7,536 nt of DNA from an uncultured Clostridia bacterium (GTDB lineage Bacteria > Bacillota > Clostridia > Christensenellales > Aristaeellaceae): the NCBI GenBank assembly GCA_904420265.1, contig CAJFUU010000151.1:1-7536 (forward strand), read 5' to 3'. Positions 1-5,363 of the stretch are shown here, one piece after another. A model generated the notes under the pieces. It searched no databases and was not told the DNA's origin. It was given only the letters and a program-made list of their open reading frames with translations. Made by a program: the position numbers and the translations under genes. Position 1 is the stretch's first letter. Every line of letters starts with the position of its first letter.

Positions 1-73
1 ATTCGAACCCCCGGTGCCTTTCGACATCACTGGTTTTCAAGACCAGCGCCTTAAACCGCTCGGCCATCTCTCC
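1..73 (-). tRNA. tRNA-Ser (UGA anticodon), partial
   Basis: Read on the minus strand from 73, the sequence begins GGAGAGATGGCCGAG, followed by a D-arm, the anticodon stem-loop CTGGT-CTTGAAA-ACCAG, a long variable arm and the start of the T-arm with GGTTCGAAT. The loop gives anticodon TGA (plus-strand 37-39), which reads UCA and related serine codons. The long variable arm is typical of class II tRNAs and fits serine. The 3' side of the T-arm, the 3' half of the acceptor stem and any CCA lie beyond the left edge. A consensus promoter lies just upstream, so the gene appears to be transcribed independently of the operon to its right. Confidence 0.96.
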
Positions 74-95
74 CCGGATGAAAACCGTATTGATT

Positions 96-124
96 ATTAT
101 AGCGGGAAATCCTCCCTTTGTCAA
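96..124 (-). promoter_or_regulatory. Consensus sigma-A promoter for tRNA-Ser
   Basis: On the minus strand there is a perfect -35 box TTGACA (119-124), a 17-bp spacer (102-118) and a perfect -10 box TATAAT (96-101). The start point would fall near 88-90, about 15 nt before the first tRNA base at 73. A perfect match with optimal spacing suits strong constitutive stable-RNA expression. No other minus-strand gene start is served by it. Confidence 0.9.
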
Positions 125-186
125 TGCCTCCTGCGAAAAAACTGCGGCAATTTTGCGGGACTGCAATACAAATTGCTCCAAGGGAA

Positions 187-223
187 GGGCGCGGCCTTGA
201 CAGACGCGCCCGGAAGGGCCGCG
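187..223. repeat. Two overlapping, mutually exclusive inverted repeats
   Basis: GGGCGCG (187-193) pairs with CGCGCCC (205-211) around an 11-nt loop. CGCGGCC (190-196) pairs with GGCCGCG (217-223) around 20 nt. The left arms share bases, so only one stem can form at a time. No long T-run follows on either strand, so a strong intrinsic terminator is unlikely. On the minus strand it lies between the repeat array and the tRNA promoter and might slow read-through. A chance GC-rich palindrome is also possible. Confidence 0.4.
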
Positions 224-304
224 TTGCGGCGCAAAACAGGCAAACAGTTTTTCGTTTCCCAATGCAATGCCGGAAAAATATGAAACGCGCGGACAAACGG
301 GAAA
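224..304. repeat. Possible decayed copy of the 172-bp repeat, hairpin lost
   Basis: This stretch shows short matches to the downstream units in the same order: TTGCGGCG (224-231), GGCAAAC (239-245), an AATGCC segment near 266-271, and then AAATGCCGCC running into the first clear unit at 305. The conserved hairpin of the other units is absent and spacing has drifted. It could be an older, eroded copy at the edge of the array or unrelated sequence with chance matches. The rest of 125-304 shows no gene. Confidence 0.3.
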
Positions 305-414
305 TGCCGCCAAGACCGCGATGGTTTTGTATCCCCGCGCCCATTTCCCCGTTTTCGGCGACGCGCTTTTTGGCAAACGCCGTCTTCCCCCGAAAAGGCC
401 CCCTGCGTTCAAAA

Positions 415-446
415 CCGGGTACATGGTTTCTGCTCCATGCACCCGG
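415..446 (-). terminator. Unit-1 hairpin (A type)
   Basis: Arms 415-426 and 435-446 enclose an 8-nt loop. On the minus strand, arm CCGGGTGCATGG pairs with CCATGTACCCGG along all 12 positions, using one U-A pair and one G-U wobble where unit 4 has C-G and G-C. It is followed by TTTTG. This is terminator-like but with a short U-tract. Confidence 0.5.
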
Positions 447-587
447 CTCTGTCTGTGGAATTGTCAGGAAACTGTAATGCCGCCAAGTTCGCGACGGGTT
501 TTGCATCCCCTCGCCCGTTTCCCCGTTTTTGCGGCGACACATTTTTGGCAAACGTCATCTTTCCTCCAAAATGCCCCGCGTTCAAAA

Positions 588-618
588 CCGGGCGCATGGT
601 TCCTGCACATGCATCCGG
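588..618 (-). terminator. Unit-2 hairpin (B type), weakened
   Basis: Arms 588-599 and 607-618 enclose a 7-nt loop. The minus-strand stem has the same design as unit 4 but with two mismatches, one of them at the loop-closing position, and one G-U pair. TTTTG follows. It is probably the least stable of the four hairpins. Confidence 0.4.
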
Positions 619-757
619 CTCTGTCTGTTGGATTGTCAGGAAACTGTGATGCCGCCAAGTCCACAACGGGTTTATATCCCCCGCGCCTGTTTCCCCGTTT
701 TGCTGCGACGCATATTTTTGCAAACGCCGTCTTCCCCCAAAGGCCCCGCGTTCAAAA

Positions 758-789
758 CCGGGTACATGGTTTCTGCTCCATGCCCCCGG
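758..789 (-). terminator. Unit-3 hairpin (A type)
   Basis: Arms 758-769 and 778-789 enclose an 8-nt loop. On the minus strand the stem has one G-A mismatch and one G-U wobble out of 12 positions, then TTTTG. The mismatch comes from a change in one arm only. Confidence 0.45.
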
Positions 790-930
790 CTCTGTCTGTG
801 GAATTGTCAGGAAACTGTGATACCGCCAAGACCGCGACGGGTTTTGCATCCCCGCGCCGATTTCCCCGTTTTTGCGGCGACCCATTTTTGGCAAACGTCA
901 TCTTTCCTCCAAAATGCCCCGCGTTCAAAA

Positions 931-961
931 CCGGGCGCATGGTTCCTGCCCATGCGCCCGG
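931..961 (-). terminator. Unit-4 hairpin, likely terminator of the sugar operon
   Basis: Perfect 12-bp arms, CCGGGCGCATGG (931-942) and CCATGCGCCCGG (950-961), enclose a 7-nt loop. The stem starts 17 nt after the SDR stop codon on the minus strand and is followed by TTTTG. Position and stem strength fit an intrinsic terminator for the operon, although four Us is short, so termination may be partial. The three further hairpins behind it could act as back-ups. Confidence 0.65.
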
Positions 962-978
962 CTCTGTCTGTGGAATTG

Positions 979-1746
979 TCAGGAAACTGTGATGCCGCCA
1001 TCGGCGACAATGATCGCGCCGTTGAGATAGGCGGCCTCGGCGCTGGCAAGGAACAGCGCCACGTTGGCAATTTCCTCCGGTTCCCCCCAACGCCGCAAAG
1101 GCGTTCCCTGGGTCAGAAAATACTGTTCGTCAAACTCGGGATCGCTGAGATTGCTCTCTACGACCATGGGCGTGCGAATCGCGGCGGGCGCGATGCAGTT
1201 GGTGCGAATGTTGAACGGGCCAAATTCCACGGCCATGGAGCGCGTCAGCGAAACCGTTCCGCCCTTGGCGGCGGTATAGGCGTCGCATTTGGGAATGCCG
1301 ATTACGCCTGCGGAAGAGGCCGTGTTGATAATCGAACCGCCGCCGCGCTTCTTCATCAAGGGAATGGCGCATTTGGAGCAGTATACAAGGCCAAACAGGT
1401 TGATTTTGACGATGCGCTCAAACATATCCATGTCCAGAACATCCAGCGCGGCGTCGCGCTTTCCCCAGAACACAGAGGCATTGTTGTAGAGTATATCCAC
1501 GCCGCCAAACGCGCTTTCAATCTGCGCAAACGCGTTTTGCACCTCTGCAAACCGGGAAATATCCACGCGATAGAACTGCGCCTTGCCGCCCGCAGAAACC
1601 ACCTCCGCGGCGGCCGCGGCGCCGGCCTGTTCGTCAACGTCGAAAATCAATACGGTCGCGCCCTCGCGGGCGAAGGCCCGAACGGCGCAGCGCCCAATTC
1701 CACCAGCCCCGCCAGTAATGACGGCAATTTTGTCCTGCAAACGCAT
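979..1746 (-). CDS. SDR-family NAD(P)-dependent oxidoreductase
   Basis: The protein is 255 aa, the usual length for a classical short-chain dehydrogenase, and cytosolic. A Rossmann fold begins with TGGAGGIG (residues 11-18). Asp36 at the end of beta-2 suggests NAD(H) over NADP(H). NNAS (88-91) replaces the usual NNAG. The catalytic set is Asn116, Ser144, Tyr157 and Lys161 (in YTAAK), followed by IAPAAIRTP and a C-terminal ADGGI strand. It starts at ATG 1746, 8 nt after the upstream permease stop, with a weak AGGAT-type ribosome site overlapping that stop. It is the last gene of the operon and probably oxidises or reduces a hydroxyl of the imported sugar, polyol or a derivative. The substrate cannot be read from sequence. 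Its final codons and stop (GGITVS) recur in each unit of the downstream array. Confidence 0.93.
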   Translation of the reverse strand: MRLQDKIAVITGGAGGIGRCAVRAFAREGATVLIFDVDEQAGAAAAAEVVSAGGKAQFYRVDISRFAEVQNAFAQIESAFGGVDILYNNASVFWGKRDAALDVLDMDMFERIVKINLFGLVYCSKCAIPLMKKRGGGSIINTASSAGVIGIPKCDAYTAAKGGTVSLTRSMAVEFGPFNIRTNCIAPAAIRTPMVVESNLSDPEFDEQYFLTQGTPLRRWGEPEEIANVALFLASAEAAYLNGAIIVADGGITVS

Positions 1747-1754
1747 TCTTCATC

Positions 1755-2585
1755 CTATCCTTTCAGCGCCCCGGCGGTCAGGCCCTTGACAAGGGACCGG
1801 CTGCCGAAGGCATAGAATACCAGGCTGACCATTGTCGCGAAGGTCAAAGCGGAGAAAATCAGATTGTAGTCCGTGTAGTACTGGCCATAGAAGGTCGTGA
1901 CGTACTGCATAAACGTCCTTTTCTCGTTGTCGAAAATAAAGATCAGCGGGAAGTACATGTCGTTCCAGATGGGCAGGAAGTTATAAATGGCGACGGTCGC
2001 CAGCGCCGGCTTGATCAGCGGCACAATGATCTGCGGGATCATCCTGGCGGTGGAGCAGCCGTCAATAAAGGCCGCGTCGTCCAGTTCCGCAGGAATCATT
2101 TTGATGTATCCCGTGAGAATAAACATGGAAAACGGAATCGACATCGCCGTGTAAATGCAGATCAGCCCCCACAGCGAGTTGAGCAGCCCCAGCTTGTTGA
2201 ACATGTCGTTTAAGAACAACACGCCCAGGCGGATGGGGACGATCATGCCCACCAGGAAAAACAGATACCAGCGCCGTACCCAGCGGCCCCGATAACGCGC
2301 CAATGCGTACGACAGCAAAATAGACACCGTCAGCGAAACAGCCAGCGAAACCAGCGCCACCACCGCGCTGTTCAGGATGGAGCGGAAAAACTGCTCGTTG
2401 GAAAATACGGACGCATAGCCGGAGAGGTTCATCCCCTGGGGCAACGCCAAAGGCGCCTTCATAAACTCCAGGTTTTCCTTCAGCGAAGTGATGATCATTA
2501 AAAACAGCGGCGCCGCCACAACCAGCGCATAGAGGAACAGGAAAGCGTAGACGATGATGCGCCCGATGCTGAATTTCTTTCTCAT
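1755..2585 (-). CDS. Carbohydrate ABC transporter permease, MalG/UgpE type
   Basis: The protein is 276 aa, a normal length for this half of a CUT1-type sugar importer. About six hydrophobic segments are visible, near residues 8-32, 70-96, 106-125, 138-160, 190-214 and 242-262. The cytoplasmic EAA loop that contacts the ATPase is at about 167-193, with the central DG at 175-176 and a VPLIKP end. It starts at ATG 2585. AAGGAGG lies 6-7 nt upstream and overlaps the TAA stop of the other permease, so the pair is closely coupled with an 11-bp gap. It would form the membrane channel with the 2597-3499 product. No ATP-binding subunit gene is in the window, so a shared MsmX/UgpC-like ATPase encoded elsewhere is likely. 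Confidence 0.93.
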   Translation of the reverse strand: MRKKFSIGRIIVYAFLFLYALVVAAPLFLMIITSLKENLEFMKAPLALPQGMNLSGYASVFSNEQFFRSILNSAVVALVSLAVSLTVSILLSYALARYRGRWVRRWYLFFLVGMIVPIRLGVLFLNDMFNKLGLLNSLWGLICIYTAMSIPFSMFILTGYIKMIPAELDDAAFIDGCSTARMIPQIIVPLIKPALATVAIYNFLPIWNDMYFPLIFIFDNEKRTFMQYVTTFYGQYYTDYNLIFSALTFATMVSLVFYAFGSRSLVKGLTAGALKG

Positions 2586-2596
2586 TGCGCGCCTCC

Positions 2597-3499
2597 TTAT
2601 TCGTCGTACTGCTTCAGATACATGCGCAGCCAGCAGACAACGCCAATGCCCACAATCAGCGCCATAATGGTTGCAATCGCCGCGCCCATGCCCATTTCCG
2701 GCGGCGCTCCCGTGCGCGCGCCGAACGCGGTGCGGTAGAAGAACGTGCCCAGCGTATCGGTGGCGTAGTTCGGGCCTGCCAGCGTGCCTTCCATGGCGTA
2801 GATAATTTCAAAGGAGCTGAAGTTGCCCACAAAGGTCATGGTGGAAACCACAAACAGTATCGGCCGCAGGTTCGGCAGGGTGATATAGGCAAATTTATGC
2901 CACTCGTTGCCGCCATCCACGGCGATGGCCTCATACTGCACTTCGGGAATGGCGTTAATGCCGGCAATAAACAGCATCATCGGAATGCCCGTATATTGCC
3001 AGGCGTTGGCCACCGCCACCGCCGTCAACGCCGTGCTTTCCTGGCCAAGCCATGCCTGCGCCCAGGAATCCAGTCCTACCGCCCGCAAAAGCGCGTTCAG
3101 GCCGCCCCAGGTGGGGTTGAAAATCAACACACCGATATAGCCGACAATGACCACCGAAACCGTGCTGGGCGCAAAAAACAGCGTGCGGAAAGCCGTGCTG
3201 CCGCGCAGGCCGCGCGTGAGCAACACCGCCAGGAGCAGCGCCACCATGTTTTGGATGATCATTGTTATAATGAAGAAATAGATATTGTTCCCCAGCGCGT
3301 TCCAGAAGCGCTCGTTGTACGGGTACTCCGTAAACAGGCGCACAAAGTTGGAAAACCCCACAAAGGTCTTCTCGCCATAGCCGGTCCACTCAAACAGGCT
3401 CAGGCCCAACGACGCCACCAGGGGAATCAACATAAACAATGTATAGATGATCAGCGCCGGCGTGATCAGCCCCATAAAGCCGGCTTTTGAACGTTTCAA
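2597..3499 (-). CDS. Sugar ABC transporter permease, MalF/UgpA type
   Basis: The protein is 300 aa starting from TTG at 3499. The frame stays open to 3703, but that extension overlaps the transketolase gene and is Arg-rich and non-hydrophobic. The TTG has an excellent GGGAGGA ribosome site 7 nt upstream, and the protein then begins KRSKAGF and enters a first membrane segment, as usual in this family. Membrane segments are near residues 10-34, 70-95, 104-127, 158-180, 213-232 and 270-292. The EAA loop runs from Glu190 with DGG at 195-197 and ITLPNLRP at 206-213. It is the heterodimer partner of the MalG-type permease downstream. A 103-bp gap with a hairpin separates it from the transketolase genes, so the transport part of the operon may be expressed at a different level. 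Confidence 0.93.
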   Translation of the reverse strand: MKRSKAGFMGLITPALIIYTLFMLIPLVASLGLSLFEWTGYGEKTFVGFSNFVRLFTEYPYNERFWNALGNNIYFFIITMIIQNMVALLLAVLLTRGLRGSTAFRTLFFAPSTVSVVIVGYIGVLIFNPTWGGLNALLRAVGLDSWAQAWLGQESTALTAVAVANAWQYTGIPMMLFIAGINAIPEVQYEAIAVDGGNEWHKFAYITLPNLRPILFVVSTMTFVGNFSSFEIIYAMEGTLAGPNYATDTLGTFFYRTAFGARTGAPPEMGMGAAIATIMALIVGIGVVCWLRMYLKQYDE

Positions 3500-3554
3500 T
3501 AAAAGTCCTCCCTTCCGCGCGGGCCGCCGGACGCGCACTGCCCACGGTATTGAT

Positions 3555-3593
3555 CCGCCCGCACGACGCGCCCGAAGGCTGCCATGCGGGCGG
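3555..3593 (-). other. Intercistronic hairpin between transketolase and permease genes
   Basis: Perfect 9-bp GC-rich arms, CCGCCCGCA (3555-3563) and TGCGGGCGG (3585-3593), surround a 21-nt loop. No T-run follows on the minus strand (next bases ATCAAT), so it is not a standard intrinsic terminator. In the mRNA it would lie just after the transketolase stop and about 55 nt before the permease start. Such elements often mark RNA processing or protect an upstream 3' end. That role is inferred here. Confidence 0.55.
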
Positions 3594-3602
3594 GACAACA
3601 CG

Positions 3603-4523
3603 CTATTTACAGATTTTACGAATCTCCTCTGCAATGTCCGCCGCGCCCAGATGGTACAGCTCGCGCAGCCACTGCTGCGAGCCGACTTCATGCACGTTGA
3701 CATCGGGAAGCGCCATGCGTTTGAAGCGGATATTCAGGCAGCCCTCGTCCGCCAATACCTCCGCCACGGCGGAGCCCAGGCCGCCGGAGAGATTGTGCTC
3801 TTCCACGGTGATGATGCGCCCGGTCTCCCGCGCCGCCCGCAAAATGGCGTCCTTGTCAATCGGTTTGATGGTATGCATGGAGATCAGCCGGCAATGAATG
3901 CCCTGTTCGCACACGGCCTCCACCGCCTTTTGCGCCTCCAGGCCAATGGGCCCGGCAAAGATGATGGTACAGTCGTCGCCGTCCTCCACTGTAATGGCCT
4001 TGCCCAGTTCAAAGTGGAAGGGGCGGTGGTGAATGTCCTTCTCTCCCTTATAGCCGCAGCGGTAGTACACCGGCCCGTCGTGCTCAATCATGGCGTAGGT
4101 GGCGGCCTCCGCCTCCTGGGGGTCGCAGGGCGCAACCACCAGCAGGTTGGGCAGCGCGCGCAGAATGGCAATATCCTCGGTGGAATGATGGGAAATGCCC
4201 AGCGGGCCGTAGGAAACGCCGCCGCCGATGATGACGATTTTGACATTGGCGTTGTGGTAGCACACGTCGTTGCGAATCTGTTCCAGGCAGCGCAGCGTGG
4301 GGAAATTGGCGATGGAATATGTAATGGCGATATTGCCCTCCATGGCGATGCCGCAGGCGACGCCGGTCATGTTCTGCTCCATCACGCCGCAGTTGTAGTA
4401 GCGGTCCGGGAAGCGCCGCGCAAAGCCCTCGATCTCCCCATAGCCGATGTCCGCCAGCACCATATGGATGCGCTCGTCCTTCTCGGCGATCTTCAGCAGC
4501 GTTTCGTTGAATATCTTTCTCAT
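3603..4523 (-). CDS. Transketolase C-terminal subunit (split transketolase)
   Basis: The protein is 306 aa. It covers the pyrimidine-binding domain (about residues 1-165) and the transketolase C-terminal domain (about 175-300). GVMEQNM (46-52) carries Glu49, the residue expected to activate the TPP aminopyrimidine ring. GISHHSTEDIA (109-119) and ALPNLLVVAP follow as in the family. Full transketolases are about 650 aa, and here the enzyme is divided into two genes as in many Clostridia and archaea. It starts at ATG 4523, with an ATGA overlap of 4 bp with the N-subunit stop, so translation is probably coupled and gives equal amounts of the two halves. Together they should transfer a two-carbon ketol unit between sugars. 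The substrate is unassigned. Split catabolic examples are the apulose-4-phosphate and sulfofructose transketolases. Confidence 0.93.
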   Translation of the reverse strand: MRKIFNETLLKIAEKDERIHMVLADIGYGEIEGFARRFPDRYYNCGVMEQNMTGVACGIAMEGNIAITYSIANFPTLRCLEQIRNDVCYHNANVKIVIIGGGVSYGPLGISHHSTEDIAILRALPNLLVVAPCDPQEAEAATYAMIEHDGPVYYRCGYKGEKDIHHRPFHFELGKAITVEDGDDCTIIFAGPIGLEAQKAVEAVCEQGIHCRLISMHTIKPIDKDAILRAARETGRIITVEEHNLSGGLGSAVAEVLADEGCLNIRFKRMALPDVNVHEVGSQQWLRELYHLGAADIAEEIRKICK

Positions 4524-5332
4524 GCTTCCACCCCCAGTTCCTCGTAGGCCTTTTGCAGCTCTTCCTTCGTCACATGCCAGTAGTGGGAATGCACCATGTT
4601 TTCAAAGAAACTCACGCCCTTGCCCTTGATGGTGTTGGCCACGATCATGGTGGGCATATTGCGCTCATAGGGCAACTGCGCAAAAGCCTCTTCGAGCTGG
4701 CCGTAGTCGTGCCCGTCCACCGTGCGGCAGGCCCAGCCAAACGGCGCTACGCGCGAGCTGACATCTCCCAGGTCGAGTATGTCCTTGGAAAAGCCAAGCG
4801 CCTGTATGCGGTTGTAATCCAGTATGCAGACGAGACTGTCCAAGTGGTGTTGCCCGGCGAACATGATCGCTTCCCAGGTGGAGCCTTCGTTCATATCGCC
4901 GTCGCTGAGCATGCAGAACACGCGATGCGTCCGGCCCCTGTGCCTGGCGTCCAGCGCCATGCCCACCGCCACGGGCAGGCCGTGGCCCAGGGAACCGGTG
5001 GAAAATTCCACGCCCGGAACATAGTGGCTGATATGGCCCATAAGTTTGCCGTCGTCCTGATAATATGTGTCCAGCCACTCGCGGGGGAAGAAGCCTTTTT
5101 CCGCAAGCGTGGCGTAAACCACGGCGCCCGCATGCCCCTTGGAGAGTATAAAGCGGTCGCGATCCTCCTTGCGCGGCTGCTGTGGGTCCACGTTGAGAAC
5201 GCCGCTGTACAAAACCGCCATGATGTCCGCGGCGGAGAGCATGCTGCCAATGTGGCCGCTCTTTCCCAGATGCACCATCCGACAGCAGTGCGCCCTCACC
5301 TTGGTCGCCAGTTCATGATACTGCTCATACAT
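4520..5332 (-). CDS. Transketolase N-terminal (TPP-binding) subunit
   Basis: The protein is 270 aa, typical for the split N-terminal half. The diphosphate/Mg-binding motif is SDGDMNEGSTWEA (143-155) with Asn174 in DYN about 28 residues later. The usual GDG is SDG here, but the metal-binding Asp144 is retained. Active-site histidines typical of transketolases are present: His27 in SGHIG, His67 in SKGHAG and His117 in GSLGHGL. The enzyme needs the downstream subunit, because the TPP site forms between the two. It starts at ATG 5332, 31 nt after the ROK stop. The nearest ribosome site, GGGAGG at 5346-5351, is 13 nt away, longer than ideal. No other start in this frame fits better. It may be a dedicated catabolic enzyme rather than the housekeeping pentose-phosphate one, judging from its operon. 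Confidence 0.93.
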   Translation of the reverse strand: MYEQYHELATKVRAHCCRMVHLGKSGHIGSMLSAADIMAVLYSGVLNVDPQQPRKEDRDRFILSKGHAGAVVYATLAEKGFFPREWLDTYYQDDGKLMGHISHYVPGVEFSTGSLGHGLPVAVGMALDARHRGRTHRVFCMLSDGDMNEGSTWEAIMFAGQHHLDSLVCILDYNRIQALGFSKDILDLGDVSSRVAPFGWACRTVDGHDYGQLEEAFAQLPYERNMPTMIVANTIKGKGVSFFENMVHSHYWHVTKEELQKAYEELGVEA

Positions 5333-5363
5333 ATTGCTTTGCCAACCTCCCTTTTGCCTCTGC

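Larger units (their letters stand above)
305..1000. repeat. Tandem array of four ~172-bp units in A-B-A-B order
   Basis: Four units run head to tail: 305-477 (173 bp), 478-649 (172), 650-820 (171) and 821-992 (172). A partial fifth, TGCCGCCA (993-1000), lies inside the SDR gene. Every plus-strand unit begins T(G/A)CCGCCAAG and ends TTGTCAGGAAACTGTRA. Units 1 and 3 share the variants GCCGTCTTCCCCC and TACATGGTTTCTGCTCC. Units 2 and 4 share GTCATCTTTCCTCC and GCGCATGGTTCCTGC. This implies that an A-B pair of about 344 bp was duplicated as a block. There are no unique spacers. Unit lengths are not all multiples of three, so reading frames shift from unit to unit and the long open frames here are not credible. 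The right end of the array overlaps the last codons of the SDR. Confidence 0.95.

Noticed and set aside
1..304. tRNA-Ser as integration site of a mobile element
   Set aside because: Integration normally uses the tRNA 3' end, which lies outside the window. The array is on its 5' side, and no integrase or attachment-type duplication is seen.
409..894. Minus-strand frames in the array as a repetitive protein
   Set aside because: Unit lengths are mostly not multiples of three, so successive units are read in different frames, and the frames run through the hairpins.
267..992. Long plus-strand open frame across the repeats
   Set aside because: It follows repeats of 171-173 bp, so its frame shifts between units. 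It has no ribosome site or protein-like composition, and its end overlaps the SDR 3' end.
305..1000. CRISPR array
   Set aside because: Units are about 172 bp, directly adjoining and similar along their whole length, with no short repeat alternating with unique spacers and no cas genes nearby.
529..1815. 428-codon plus-strand frame through array and SDR
   Set aside because: It is antisense to the SDR, which has all family motifs. It is an Arg/Gly/His-rich shadow of GC-rich coding DNA.
2585..3490. Plus-strand frame opposite the MalF-type permease
   Set aside because: It is a His/Gln/Arg-rich shadow of a real membrane protein with an EAA loop. The same applies to plus frames at 3447-4547 and 4553-5389.
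3500..3703. N-terminal extension of the MalF-type permease to 3703
   Set aside because: It overlaps 101 bp of the transketolase gene and is Arg-rich with no family resemblance. The TTG at 3499 has an ideal ribosome site and gives normal length.
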